A stretch of 64,000 nt of DNA from Glaciihabitans tibetensis (GTDB taxonomy: Bacteria; Actinomycetota; Actinomycetes; Actinomycetales; Microbacteriaceae): the NCBI RefSeq assembly GCF_003003265.1, contig NZ_PVTL01000004.1, positions 62,001 through 126,000 of the forward strand. The letters run 5' to 3'. The position numbers and the translations under genes were made by a program. Positions 40,399 to 49,345 of the stretch are shown piece after piece; positions within the stretch are counted from its first letter, which is position 1; each line of letters begins with the position of its first letter. Under the pieces are notes generated by a model, which was given only the letters and a program-made list of their open reading frames with translations, searched no databases and was not told the origin of the DNA.

Positions 40399-42195
40399 TC
40401 ACTCCTCCGTGTGCCCGAGCGACGCTGTTCCAACGAACCGGGCCACGTCTCGAGTGCCTCGCTCGAGCTCGACTACGACCACTGAGTTCTCCCCCGCGCG
40501 TACGACCGGTCCCGGCACGTAGAGGGTCTGTTGTGGGCCGGTGCGCCAGTAGCGACCGAGGAAGAAGCCGTTCACGAAGGCATACCCTTTGCCCCAGTGG
40601 CTCGTGTCGAGGAACAGGTCGGTGGAGGCGTCGAGGGTGAAGGTGCCGCGGAGGGTTGAGCGTGCGGACGCTCGGTAGGGCGGCGTCGACTGCGGCGCAG
40701 CGACATCCGCCTGCTGTCCGAGAAGGGCGACATCGATGGGGGTGGCGGACCAGCCTTCGAGCGGGAGGCCTGCCAACAGGGGTGTTCCGATGAGGCCCTT
40801 GTGCTCGCCGATGCGCTCGGCGTAGTTGACGCGTCCCTGTTCTTCGACCAGGACGGTCAGGGTGTGGCCGGGCGGGAGCACGATCGAGCGCTGCTGGAGG
40901 GTGCGCGAGAGGGTTCCGACGGGCAGTCCGTCGACCTCGACCCAGGCGTGGTCGCGCACCTCGTCGACCTCGAAGAGCTCGCTTCGCTGCATCGGCGGGA
41001 GGTCGACCTCGTAGAGAACCAGGGCGCTGATCTGCTCGAGGTCCTCGAACGTCGGAGGGGTGGAGGTGTTGGTGCTGGTGCTGGTGCTGGTGCGAGCGGA
41101 TGCCTCGGGGGCGGTCACGGTCGGGGTCCAGTCCCCCGCAACGACAAGGGCGACCTCGAACGCGGGAGCGGGCGGGGCGACCACGGGCGTCTCCGCCGGA
41201 ACCGGCGCATACCGCGCGATCACGTCGCGGAAGGCGAAGTACTTCTCGGTCGGATTGCCGGCCTCGTCGAGGGGCGCGTCGTAGTCGTAGGAGGTGGCGA
41301 TCGGCAGGTAGCGGCCCTTGTGGTTGGCGCCGTTGGTGAGGCCGAAGTTGGTTCCGCCGTGGAACATGTAGAAGTTGACGGATGCGCCGGAGCCGAGCAG
41401 GGCGTCGAGTTCGTTCGCGGCCTCCTCGGCGGAGGTGACGTGGTGGTGGGATCCCCACCAGTCGAACCAGCCGTCCCAGAACTCCGCGCACATCAGCGGT
41501 CCGGTGGGCTGGTGCTCGCGTAGGGTGGCGAGCCGGTCGACGGCGCGGGAGCCGAAGGAAGCGGTGAGGTGCACGCCGGGCAGGCTGCCGTCGCTCAGCA
41601 TCGCGTCGGTGGGCTGGTCGATCGTGGTGAGCGGCACGGTGATGTCCGAGTCGCGGGTGACGGTCACGAGTTCGCGGAGGTAGTTCTTGTCGGAACCGTA
41701 GGCGCCGTACTCGTTCTCGATCTGCACCAGGATCACGGGGCCGCCGCGGTCGATCTGGCGGGGCGCGACGATGTCATACACCTGGCGCAGGTAGCGGGTC
41801 ACCTCGGCGAGGTACTGCGGCTCGGAGCGGCGCAGCCCCACACCGTCGATGCTGGTGAGCCAGACGGGCAGGCCCCCGTTGTGCCATTCGGCGCAGATGT
41901 AGGGGCCGGGGCGAACGATCGCATGCATGCCCGCCTCGGCCACGAGATCGAGGAAGCGGGCGAGATCGTTGGACCCCGTGACATCCCACACCCCCCTTTT
42001 CGGCTCGTGGGCGTTCCACGCCACATAGGTCTCGATCGTGTTCAAACCCATGGCGCGAGCCTTCTGGATGCGGTCGGCCCACAGATCGGGGTGAACGCGG
42101 AAGTAGTGGATCGCTCCGGACAGCACCCGGAACGGTTCGCCGTTCAGCAGGAAGTCGGTGTCGCCGAAGGTGAAGTTCGTCATGACGTCAGGCAC
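40399..42195 (-). CDS. GH35 beta-galactosidase
   Basis: 598 aa from a GTG at 42195, or 594 aa from the ATG at 42183, which lies 4 bp after the aldolase stop. GH35 signatures are GAIHYFRVHPDLWADRI, the GGPVILVQIENEYGAYG segment with acid/base Glu162, and CAEFWDGWFDWWG with nucleophile Glu238. The C-terminal galactose-binding-like domains follow a Ser/Thr repeat linker (TSTSTSTNTST near 41.07 kb). The last gene of the uronate operon, it would remove terminal beta-galactose from imported oligosaccharides. No signal peptide is seen. Confidence 0.92.
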   Translation of the reverse strand: MPDVMTNFTFGDTDFLLNGEPFRVLSGAIHYFRVHPDLWADRIQKARAMGLNTIETYVAWNAHEPKRGVWDVTGSNDLARFLDLVAEAGMHAIVRPGPYICAEWHNGGLPVWLTSIDGVGLRRSEPQYLAEVTRYLRQVYDIVAPRQIDRGGPVILVQIENEYGAYGSDKNYLRELVTVTRDSDITVPLTTIDQPTDAMLSDGSLPGVHLTASFGSRAVDRLATLREHQPTGPLMCAEFWDGWFDWWGSHHHVTSAEEAANELDALLGSGASVNFYMFHGGTNFGLTNGANHKGRYLPIATSYDYDAPLDEAGNPTEKYFAFRDVIARYAPVPAETPVVAPPAPAFEVALVVAGDWTPTVTAPEASARTSTSTSTNTSTPPTFEDLEQISALVLYEVDLPPMQRSELFEVDEVRDHAWVEVDGLPVGTLSRTLQQRSIVLPPGHTLTVLVEEQGRVNYAERIGEHKGLIGTPLLAGLPLEGWSATPIDVALLGQQADVAAPQSTPPYRASARSTLRGTFTLDASTDLFLDTSHWGKGYAFVNGFFLGRYWRTGPQQTLYVPGPVVRAGENSVVVVELERGTRDVARFVGTASLGHTEE

Positions 42196-42862
42196 GGACG
42201 GACGTTACCAGCAGCGCGGCGAGCTTGTCGAGCTGGGCCGGGTCTTCGAGCGCGGAGCCCACGGCCGCGACCCGCACCCCGGCGTCGAGGAAGGACTGGA
42301 CGTTGCTCGCGTCGAGTCCGCCGGTTGCCACAAACCGCACCTGCGGGAACGGGCCGCGGATGTGCTTAAACCAGTCGGTTCCCAGCCACTGCGCGGGGAA
42401 CGCCTTGAGCCAGCGAAGTCCAAGACTGGAGGCGAGCTGCACCTCGCTGGGAGTCGAGACGCCAGGGAGGATGGGGATGCCGAGGCGCTGCGCCTCGAGC
42501 ACAACTCGCGGGTCGAGGCCGGGCGAGACGAGGTAGCGGGCCCCCGCGCCGACCGCGAGGGCGATCTGGTCGGGCGAGACGATGGTTCCGGCGCCGACGA
42601 TTTTGCCGCGTTCCTCGCCGAGGCGGGCCACTTCGCGGAGCGCCACGACGTCGTCGGCGTTCTGGATTGTCACCTCGACCGAGTCGATGCCGAGGTCCCA
42701 GGCGGTGGTCGCGAGTTTCACCGCGCGCTCGACGCCGGTGCCGCGGAGGATCGCCATCAGGGGTGCGCGGGCGAAGATCTCGTCGAACCACGCGGCGGTG
42801 GATTCGGTGGCGATGCTGGGCTCGGCGGCATCCACCGGTGAAATGAAGGTCTGATCGCTCAT
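42188..42862 (-). CDS. eda: 2-keto-3-deoxy-6-phosphogluconate (KDPG) aldolase
   Basis: 224 aa. The class I aldolase barrel shows MAILRGTGVERAVKLA, VEVTIQNADD with Glu63, VGAGTIVSPDQ and the Schiff-base Lys153 in GLRWLKAFPAQWLG. The P-loop-like phosphate segment FVATGGLDASNV is present. It splits KDPG to pyruvate and glyceraldehyde-3-phosphate. The ATG at 42862 overlaps the kinase stop by ATGA, so kinase and aldolase are made together. Confidence 0.93.
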   Translation of the reverse strand: MSDQTFISPVDAAEPSIATESTAAWFDEIFARAPLMAILRGTGVERAVKLATTAWDLGIDSVEVTIQNADDVVALREVARLGEERGKIVGAGTIVSPDQIALAVGAGARYLVSPGLDPRVVLEAQRLGIPILPGVSTPSEVQLASSLGLRWLKAFPAQWLGTDWFKHIRGPFPQVRFVATGGLDASNVQSFLDAGVRVAAVGSALEDPAQLDKLAALLVTSVRA

Positions 42863-43902
42863 TGCAGCACGCTTTCGTTGCTCGGGGTCTGAGGCCGGTG
42901 TGAGGCGTCGCCGATGGGTTCGCTCGGGGCATTGCCGAGTTCTCGCGGGGCGTCGCCGACGGAGTCGCCGGTGGTTTGGAGGGTGAGTGCGGCGCGGTGG
43001 TGCCCGGCCCGGAGCCGGTCGCGCGGGGGCAGCCCGTCGAGCAGGGCCGCGAGGTAGCCGCCGGCGAAGGCATCCCCCGCGCCGACAACATCGACGACCG
43101 AGACCACGTGGGACGGCTCGAAGAACTCGTCGTCCGACGAATTAGGTCCGCTGAGGTACACGGATGCGCCGATGTCGCCGTCCTTGACGACAAGCTCGGG
43201 CACCTCGGAGAATTTCGCTCGGATGGCGGCGGGTTCCACCGTTCCCCACAGGCTCTCGGCTTCGTCGCGTCCGGTGAACACGAGGTCTGCCCGGCGGGCC
43301 AGCGACTCGAGCACGGCCGCAGCCGCGGCGCAGTCCCACAGGGCGAGCCGGTGGTTGACGTCGAAGCTCACCAGCACTCCGGCTTCGCGCGCACGATCGA
43401 TCATGCGGTCGAGAAACTCCGCGGCCGAGGGAGAGATCGCCGCGGTGATTCCGGAGACATGCAGGATGCGCACGCCGACCAGGGAGACCGCGTCGGCGTC
43501 CTCCGCGGTGAGGCACGAGGCCGCGGAGCCCGCCCGGTAGTACCGAACGCCGTGGCCGGGGTCTTTGAAGTACACCCCGGTGGGGTTGTTCGGGTCGAAG
43601 ACGACGGACGAGACATCCACCTGTCGCTCAGAGAGCTGCGCCACCACCCGGTGCCCGAGGGAGTCGTCTCCGAGGCGGCTGAACCAGGCCGCGCGATGTC
43701 CGAGGGCCGCCACGTGCGCGGCGACGTTGGACTCGGCGCCGCCCGCGTCGAGGCGGAAGTGCTGCGCCTCGCCCAGGCGATCGCCCGCGTGAGGTGCCAC
43801 CATCGCCATCGTTTCGCCGACCGCGAGCAGCTCGGGCGCGAGGGCCGAGCCGGGCGCGACGCCAGCGCCGTGCGGGTCAGGCGAATCGGGTGCCTCGGAC
43901 AT
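42859..43902 (-). CDS. kdgK: 2-keto-3-deoxygluconate kinase (PfkB family)
   Basis: 347 aa from the ATG at 43902, which is 8 bp after the KduI stop; longer in-frame starts would overlap kduI. The PfkB fold is seen in ELLAVGETMAMVAPH, LDAGGAESNVAAHVAALGH and the C-terminal signature DVVGAGDAFAGGYLAALLDG with the catalytic Asp. The substrate call rests on context between KduI and KDPG aldolase. An unusual Gly/Ser/Pro-rich tail of about 35 residues follows the fold. It phosphorylates 2-keto-3-deoxygluconate at C6. Confidence 0.88.
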   Translation of the reverse strand: MSEAPDSPDPHGAGVAPGSALAPELLAVGETMAMVAPHAGDRLGEAQHFRLDAGGAESNVAAHVAALGHRAAWFSRLGDDSLGHRVVAQLSERQVDVSSVVFDPNNPTGVYFKDPGHGVRYYRAGSAASCLTAEDADAVSLVGVRILHVSGITAAISPSAAEFLDRMIDRAREAGVLVSFDVNHRLALWDCAAAAAVLESLARRADLVFTGRDEAESLWGTVEPAAIRAKFSEVPELVVKDGDIGASVYLSGPNSSDDEFFEPSHVVSVVDVVGAGDAFAGGYLAALLDGLPPRDRLRAGHHRAALTLQTTGDSVGDAPRELGNAPSEPIGDASHRPQTPSNESVLQ

Positions 43903-43910
43903 CGCGGGGA

Positions 43911-44765
43911 TCACTTCAGCTCGGAAACCGGCGCCGCGTCCATGTCGTCGAACGCCTGGTTCTCGCCGGCCATCGCCCACACGAACGAGTACGCAGAGGT
44001 GCCGACGCCGGAGTGCAGCGACCAGCTCGGCGAGATGATCGCCTGGCGGTCGGCAACCACGAGGTGACGCGTTTCGTCACGCTCGCCGAGCAGGTGGATG
44101 ACGCGGGCGTCTTCGGGAAGGTCGAAGTAGAGGTAGCACTCGGTACGACGGTCGTGGGTGTGGGCGGGCATCGTGTTCCACATGGATCCGGGGTGCAGCG
44201 AGGTGACCCCCATCACGATCTGGCAGGACTGCACGCCGTTCTCGTGGATGTACTGGTTGAGCGTGCGCCGGTTCGAGGTGACCTGGTCGCCCAGCTCGCG
44301 CACGGTTCCCTCGCCGGGCGAGACGAGCGCCGCCGGGTAGGAGGTGTGCGCGGGGGCGGAGAAGAGGTAGAACTGGGCGCCCGCTGCGGTGTCCGGCGAG
44401 GTGGTTTCTGACGCGACTGCGTCTGCGAATACGACCGAGCGGATGCCCCGTCCGAGGTACAGGCAGGCGCCAGTCACGAGGGTATAGACCTCGCCATCGG
44501 CGGTGACCGTTCCGGTGCCTCCGACGTTGATGATGCCGAGCTCACGGTGCTCGAGGAAGTAGTCGCTGCGAATCTCGGGGTAGCCCGTCAGCTCCAGGTC
44601 CGACCCGGCGGGTACCGCACCGCCGAGCACAATCCGATCGTGGTGCGTGTACGTGACGCGCACCTCGCCGGGCACAAACAGCTCGGGCACGAGGTACTGC
44701 GCCCGCAGGTCGCTCGTGGTCATGCCGGGGATCTGGGTCGGGTTGGTGGCGTATCGCTGGTCCAT
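43911..44765 (-). CDS. kduI: 5-dehydro-4-deoxy-D-glucuronate isomerase (KduI)
   Basis: 284 aa from an ATG with GAGGAG upstream. The cupin-like family pattern is clear: MTTSDLRAQYLVPELFVPGE, GIINVGGTGTVTADGEVYTL and the metal site MWNTMPAHTHDRRTECYLYFDL, then GVGTSAYSFVWAMAGENQAF at the C-terminus. The length is as expected (about 278). It converts 5-keto-4-deoxyuronate to 2,5-diketo-3-deoxygluconate, the substrate of KduD encoded next to it. Confidence 0.95.
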   Translation of the reverse strand: MDQRYATNPTQIPGMTTSDLRAQYLVPELFVPGEVRVTYTHHDRIVLGGAVPAGSDLELTGYPEIRSDYFLEHRELGIINVGGTGTVTADGEVYTLVTGACLYLGRGIRSVVFADAVASETTSPDTAAGAQFYLFSAPAHTSYPAALVSPGEGTVRELGDQVTSNRRTLNQYIHENGVQSCQIVMGVTSLHPGSMWNTMPAHTHDRRTECYLYFDLPEDARVIHLLGERDETRHLVVADRQAIISPSWSLHSGVGTSAYSFVWAMAGENQAFDDMDAAPVSELK

Positions 44766-44827
44766 GGTGCTCCTCAGTGCTGGTTAGTGCTGGTCGGTGC
44801 TGGTGAAGTCGGTGCTGCGGGCGGCGC

Positions 44828-45592
44828 TCAGCGCACGAGCCAGCCGCCGTCGACCGGGATGATCGTTCCGGTGACGTAGGCCGCGGCGTCGGAGGAGAGG
44901 AAGACGAAGGCGCCCTGCAGGTCGGCGGGGGTGCCCCAGCGACCGACCGGGATGCGCGCGACGATCGAGCGTTCCCTCTCGACATCGGCGCGGAGCGCTG
45001 ACGTGTTGTCGGTGGCCATGTAGCCGGGGGCGATCGCGTTCACGGTGACACCGGACGCTGCCCACTCGCTCGCGAGAGCCTTGGTGAGTCCGGCAACCGC
45101 GTGCTTCGACGCGGTGTACGCGACCACGTTGATGCCACCCTGGAAGGTGAGCATCGACGCGACGTTGATGATGCGTCCGCTGCCCTGCGCGACCATATGG
45201 CGGCCGGCGGCCTGCGAGAGGTGGAACACCGCGTCGAGGTTGATCGACAGCACGTCGTCCCAGTCGGTGGCGCTGTAGTCCACGGCGGGCGAGCGCCGGA
45301 TCGTGCCGGCGTTGTTGATCAGGATGTCGACGGTGCCGAGCTCGGCGATGACCTCGGTGACGGCCGAGGTGAGCTCCTCCGGCGTGGCAGAGATCAGGTC
45401 GCGTTGCACCACGAACGCCCGACGCCCGAGCGCCCGAATCTGTTCGGCCGTGTCGGTGGGGTCTCCGCGATCGAGCAACGCGACATCCGCCCCCGCCTCA
45501 GCAAGCGCGATCGCCGCAGCCTGACCGAGCCCGCGGGTGGACCCGGTGACGAGCGCCACCTTGCCATCAAGGCGGAATGAATCAAGAATCAT
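44828..45592 (-). CDS. kduD: 2-dehydro-3-deoxy-D-gluconate 5-dehydrogenase (KduD)
   Basis: 254 aa. It is an SDR with TGSTRGLGQAAAIAL, NNAGTIRR, catalytic Ser in NVASMLTFQGG and YTASKHAVAGLTK. The NNAGTIRR and GGIxVxAYTASKHA wording is characteristic of KduD. The ATG at 45592 has GAGGAGAACC upstream and overlaps the FAH-family gene by 11 bp. It reduces 2,5-diketo-3-deoxygluconate with NADH. The KduI-KduD spacer (44766-44827) contains imperfect GTGCTGGT repeats. Confidence 0.93.
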   Translation of the reverse strand: MILDSFRLDGKVALVTGSTRGLGQAAAIALAEAGADVALLDRGDPTDTAEQIRALGRRAFVVQRDLISATPEELTSAVTEVIAELGTVDILINNAGTIRRSPAVDYSATDWDDVLSINLDAVFHLSQAAGRHMVAQGSGRIINVASMLTFQGGINVVAYTASKHAVAGLTKALASEWAASGVTVNAIAPGYMATDNTSALRADVERERSIVARIPVGRWGTPADLQGAFVFLSSDAAAYVTGTIIPVDGGWLVR

Positions 45593-46514
45593 GGTTCTCC
45601 TCGGGTGAGTCGGAGGCCGGTGAGTCGGCGGCGGGCGGGTCGATGAAGGTCGTGGTCAGTTCGCCGAGGCCGGCGACCCGCACGGTGACCGAGTCGCCGT
45701 GTTCGAGCCGGCGGTAGGCGGCGAGTGCCTCGGGCAGCTTCTGCGGGCTGCCAGTCGAGATGACGTCGCCGGGCTCCAGAGTCATCACGGTGCTGAGGTA
45801 GTGCACGACGTACGCCATCGGAAAGATCATGGTGGACGTGCTCTGCGACACCGTCACCACGCCCTCGCGCAGTACCTCGACGAGCAGGTCGTGCGGGTCG
45901 GCGATCTCGTCGGCGGTCACGAGCGTCGGGCCGAGCGGGCCGAAACCGTCGAAGCATTTGCCGAGTTCCCACTGGCTCGTCCTGCCCTGCCAGTGGCGGT
46001 CGGACACATCGTTGAACAGGGCGTAGCCGGCGACGTAGTCCATGGCCGACTCCAGCGGAACCTCCCGAGCGCGCGTGCCGATCACCAGGGCGATCTCGCC
46101 CTCGTAGTCGACATCGCGGGTCGCGGCGGCCAACACCACCGGGTCGGTAGCCGACGCCAGCACGTTCGGGGTCTTCACAAACACGTCCGGATACTCCGGG
46201 TCGCCGGCCGTGGGGTCCTCCCCCGCGCGCACGTGTCCGCGATAGTTGTAGCCGAGACAGATGATCTTGCCGGGACGCACGGGCGGCAGCAGCTTGACAT
46301 CTGCCAGCAGCGGCAGCGCGGCGGTTTCTTCTGTGGCAGCGGCGACTGCGGCCTTGGCAGCGGCCAGCGCCGATGCATCCGCCACAATTTCGACGACGGT
46401 GGATGCCCCGTGGCAGAGTTCCGGCGAAAGCTCCAGCACACGATCGCCACCGACACTGGCGATCACAGCCCCGGGCCGCGCGCCGAGCGGGTGTGCATAG
46501 GTGATCAGGCGCAT
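45582..46514 (-). CDS. Fumarylacetoacetate hydrolase-family protein
   Basis: 310 aa from the ATG at 46514, selected for its GGGAGGGGC site. The FAH core includes KIICLGYNYRGHVRAGEDP, the metal-binding DYEGEIALVIG, then YALFNDVSDRHWQGR, FDGFGPLGPTLV and LEPGDVISTGSPQ. Members cleave C-C bonds or hydrolyse acylpyruvates, and some act in sugar-acid catabolism (for example 2,4-diketo-3-deoxy sugar acids). Its place between GH88 and KduD suggests such a role, perhaps for a second sugar of the polysaccharide such as a deoxy sugar or modified uronate. Confidence 0.85.
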   Translation of the reverse strand: MRLITYAHPLGARPGAVIASVGGDRVLELSPELCHGASTVVEIVADASALAAAKAAVAAATEETAALPLLADVKLLPPVRPGKIICLGYNYRGHVRAGEDPTAGDPEYPDVFVKTPNVLASATDPVVLAAATRDVDYEGEIALVIGTRAREVPLESAMDYVAGYALFNDVSDRHWQGRTSQWELGKCFDGFGPLGPTLVTADEIADPHDLLVEVLREGVVTVSQSTSTMIFPMAYVVHYLSTVMTLEPGDVISTGSPQKLPEALAAYRRLEHGDSVTVRVAGLGELTTTFIDPPAADSPASDSPEENHDS

Positions 46515-46542
46515 GAACGTGCCCCTCCCGTTTGCGGCCCCA

Positions 46543-47724
46543 TCACCAGAACGGCTTCCAGCCGGGAAGGGCGACGCGAGTGAGGGCCTCGAGATAAAAG
46601 TAGTCCCCCCACAGGGTTCCCTCGTCAACGCCATTCTTCTTCGGAAGGTCGTAGACGCTGTGCAGCAGCAGCGCGTCGGAGTCCTGCGACCGCGCCGGGG
46701 TGTAGTTCTCGATGAGCGAGGCGAGGATCGTGTGGGCGGCATCGGAGGCGACCGCGGCACGGGCCTTGTCGGGTTCGAGGCCGGCGAGCTCGAGCAGCCC
46801 GCAGACGGCGATCGCGCCAGAGGAACTGTCGCGGGGGGCGTCGCTGCCGTCGGTGTAGACGAGGTCCCAGAAGGGAACGGAGTCGGCCGGAAGGTGCGCG
46901 ACGAAGTACTCGGCGCAGCGCCAGGCCGCCTCGAGCAGCAGCGGATCGCCGGTGGCACGGTAGTTGAGGGCAAACCCGTAGATTCCCCACGCTTGCCCGC
47001 GCGCCCAGCACGAGTCGTCGCCGGCTCCCTGCTCGGTCGCGCCGTACAGCGGCGCTCCGGTATCGACGTCCCAATAAAAGGTATGGAAAGTCGAGTTGTC
47101 CGGGCGCAGGATGTGCTCGCGCAGCTGCGCGGTGTGACGGCGCACCGCGCTCGCGTAGCGGTCGTCGCCGGTCTGTTCGGTCGCCCAGGTGAGCAGGGGC
47201 ATGTTCATCAGGCTGTCGACGATCGTGCGGCCGCGCTGCCGGGGGTCGGTGAGATCGCCCCAGGCCTGAATGATGCCGGCGGGTTCGAGCAGGCGTCGCA
47301 TCAGGTGGTCGGCAGCCAGCAGCCCGGCCTCTCGAGCGTCATCGTCGTTCAGCAGCCGCCAGGCGGGCACGGTCGAGAGGGTGTATAGAAAGCCGAGATC
47401 GTGGGTGTCGAGGTCTTTTTCGTCGCGAACCCGCGCGGCGAAGTCGGCGGCGTGCCGCTGGGCTGCACCGAGAAAAACATCCTCTCCGGTGAGCTCGTAG
47501 GCCAGCCACTCGAGGCCGCTCCAGAAGCTGGTGGTCCAGCCGCGGTTGCCGCCGAGCGGAAAGTCCGCGGTGGCCGGACGCAGCTGGTAGCGCCCATCGG
47601 TCGTGGTGTCGTCGGGATAGTCGTCGCCGAAGGTGGCGATGTTTCTGCGCACCGTTTCGAGCGCGGCGCTGAGGGCAACATCTGCCGCCGAGGCGGTGGT
47701 GTCCTGCGTAAAGGGGGTCGTCAT
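46543..47724 (-). CDS. GH88 unsaturated glucuronyl hydrolase
   Basis: 393 aa with AAGGAT before the ATG. GH88 features are GGNRGWTTSFWSGLEWLAYE, HDLGFLYTLSTV with the first key Asp, IVDSLMNMPLLTWA with the catalytic Asp, then CWARGQAWGIYGFAL and DSSSGAIAVCGLLEL. The (alpha/alpha)6 enzyme hydrates the vinyl ether of delta-4,5-unsaturated uronic acids left by a lyase, releasing 5-keto-4-deoxyuronate. It has no signal peptide and so works on imported oligosaccharides. A GH105 assignment is a close alternative, but the GGNRGWTT opening favours GH88. Confidence 0.9.
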   Translation of the reverse strand: MTTPFTQDTTASAADVALSAALETVRRNIATFGDDYPDDTTTDGRYQLRPATADFPLGGNRGWTTSFWSGLEWLAYELTGEDVFLGAAQRHAADFAARVRDEKDLDTHDLGFLYTLSTVPAWRLLNDDDAREAGLLAADHLMRRLLEPAGIIQAWGDLTDPRQRGRTIVDSLMNMPLLTWATEQTGDDRYASAVRRHTAQLREHILRPDNSTFHTFYWDVDTGAPLYGATEQGAGDDSCWARGQAWGIYGFALNYRATGDPLLLEAAWRCAEYFVAHLPADSVPFWDLVYTDGSDAPRDSSSGAIAVCGLLELAGLEPDKARAAVASDAAHTILASLIENYTPARSQDSDALLLHSVYDLPKKNGVDEGTLWGDYFYLEALTRVALPGWKPFW

Positions 47725-47750
47725 CGTGAAAATCCTTAGGTTCGGTCCGG

Positions 47751-48422
47751 CTAAACGGCCGGAGCCTCTTCGACTTCGAGGACGGGCAGGAGGGAGTACC
47801 GCGAGTTCGCCCAGGCGAGATACAGCGCCGGGGCGGCGGTGAGCCCGAGAGCCACCGCGGGCAGGGAGGTGAACAGCACAATCTGGGTTGCGAGCACCGC
47901 CAACGAGACGATCGTGAGGTGCCAGTTGCGAACGCCCAGGTAGATGCTCGCCTTGACCACATCGCGCAGGCGGGCCCGGGGCTCGTCGGCGATCGCGACG
48001 AGACTGAGCAGACCCGTGGCGGCAACGAGTGCCGTGAGTACGCCGAGTGCCGGCACCACCGCGATCGCCAGCGGGCTGTCGGAGAAGAAACGGATGTCAG
48101 CGAGGAAGATCACCACGATGCCCGTCACGGCGGCACCCACCACGAGGGAGTGGCGCCAGGTGGTGCGCCACGCGGCGAGGAAGGTGCGCGCCGGGGTGAC
48201 TCCCCCGCGACCGAACGCCCGGAAGGTGGCGAACGCGGCGGTCAGTCCCGGAGCACACAGCGGCGCCGCGGCGGCCAGCATCGGCCACGACAGTGCCGGG
48301 TCGGTGGTGATCAGCAGGATCACCAACGGCAGGCACGAAACCACGAGCAGCACATTGGTGATGAGGGCCAAATAGATGACTCCGGCGATCATCGTGTAGG
48401 TGCCGTGCGAGATGCGCTTCAT
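47751..48422 (-). CDS. DUF624 (YesL-like) membrane protein
   Basis: 223 aa with five to six hydrophobic segments: YTMIAGVIYLALITNVLLVV, LSWPMLAAAAPLCAPGLTAA, LVVGAAVTGIVVIFLADI and others. The opening helix and PALSWPM region fit DUF624, whose genes regularly accompany CUT1 sugar permeases in pectin and uronate loci. Its role is unknown, possibly an accessory of the transporter. It starts 5 bp after the upstream permease gene. Confidence 0.82.
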   Translation of the reverse strand: MKRISHGTYTMIAGVIYLALITNVLLVVSCLPLVILLITTDPALSWPMLAAAAPLCAPGLTAAFATFRAFGRGGVTPARTFLAAWRTTWRHSLVVGAAVTGIVVIFLADIRFFSDSPLAIAVVPALGVLTALVAATGLLSLVAIADEPRARLRDVVKASIYLGVRNWHLTIVSLAVLATQIVLFTSLPAVALGLTAAPALYLAWANSRYSLLPVLEVEEAPAV

Positions 48423-48427
48423 GGTGC

Positions 48428-49345
48428 TCAGCCCTTCATCCCGCTGGTGGCGATGCCCTCAACGAAGTACTTCTGGCCGAGCAGGAAGATGATCGCGATG
48501 GGGATCACCGAGATGACGAGGCCCGCGAACAGCAGGGCGTAGTTGGTGTCGTACAGGCTGCTGACGAAGCTCTTGAGTCCGAGCTGGATCGTCCAGAGGT
48601 CGGGGTTGCGCAGGTAGATAAGAGGACCGAGGTAGTCGTTCCAGGTGTTGACGAAGGTCAGCAGGGCGAGGCTGGCGAGGGCCGGAATCGACAGCGGAAG
48701 CATGATCCTCCGCCAGATGCCGTACTCGCTGAGCCCATCGAGCCGGGCGGCCTCCGAGAGGTCCTCCGGAATGGTTTCGTAGAACTGCTTCATCAAAAAC
48801 ACCCCGAATGCTCCGAACGCCTGCAGCAGCACGATTGCCCACAGGGTGTTCGATACCTTCAGCTCCGACAGCAGGATGAACTGCGGAATCATGTAGGACT
48901 GCCACGGCACGGCAATGGTGCCGATGTAGACGAGGAACAGGGCGTCGCGACCGGGGAAGCGGATGCGGGCGAACCCGTAGGCCGCGAACGACCCGGTGAG
49001 CACCTGCAGGAACGTCACCACCACCGACAGAAACAGCGTGTTGCGCAACCACGTGACCATGTCGGACTGTGTCCAGATCTCGACGTAGTTGTTCCAGACG
49101 AAGACCTCCGGCACCCAGGTCACCGGAATCGAGAACACCTCGTTCGCGGTCTTCAGCGAGCTGGCGATCATCCAGATGAAAGGCGCGAACAGCCCGGCCG
49201 CGGCAACAATGAGCACGAGGTAGAGGCCTATGCGGCCGATTCGACGCCAGGGGGATGCCGCGCGCGCGGGCCGCGGCGGCGGGGAGGAATCGGCGAGCTT
49301 GCGAAGAGCACGCGCATCCTCGGGGGGAGCCAAGAGTCCGGTCAT
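48428..49345 (-). CDS. ABC sugar transporter permease (MalG-like, CUT1)
   Basis: 305 aa. Six membrane helices are visible, with GLFAPFIWMIASSLKTANEVF near the N-terminus and the EAA loop IPEDLSEAARLDGLSEYGIW followed by ILPLSIPALASLALLTFV. Its ATG and the TGA of the MalF-like gene overlap by one base (TGATG). It is the second permease of the uronate-oligosaccharide importer. Confidence 0.92.
   Translation of the reverse strand: MTGLLAPPEDARALRKLADSSPPPRPARAASPWRRIGRIGLYLVLIVAAAGLFAPFIWMIASSLKTANEVFSIPVTWVPEVFVWNNYVEIWTQSDMVTWLRNTLFLSVVVTFLQVLTGSFAAYGFARIRFPGRDALFLVYIGTIAVPWQSYMIPQFILLSELKVSNTLWAIVLLQAFGAFGVFLMKQFYETIPEDLSEAARLDGLSEYGIWRRIMLPLSIPALASLALLTFVNTWNDYLGPLIYLRNPDLWTIQLGLKSFVSSLYDTNYALLFAGLVISVIPIAIIFLLGQKYFVEGIATSGMKG

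Noticed and set aside
41041..41100. Ser/Thr repeat in GH35 as a CRISPR-like or minisatellite array
   Set aside because: Only four 6-bp units in frame; no spacers or larger period, so it is a simple coding linker.
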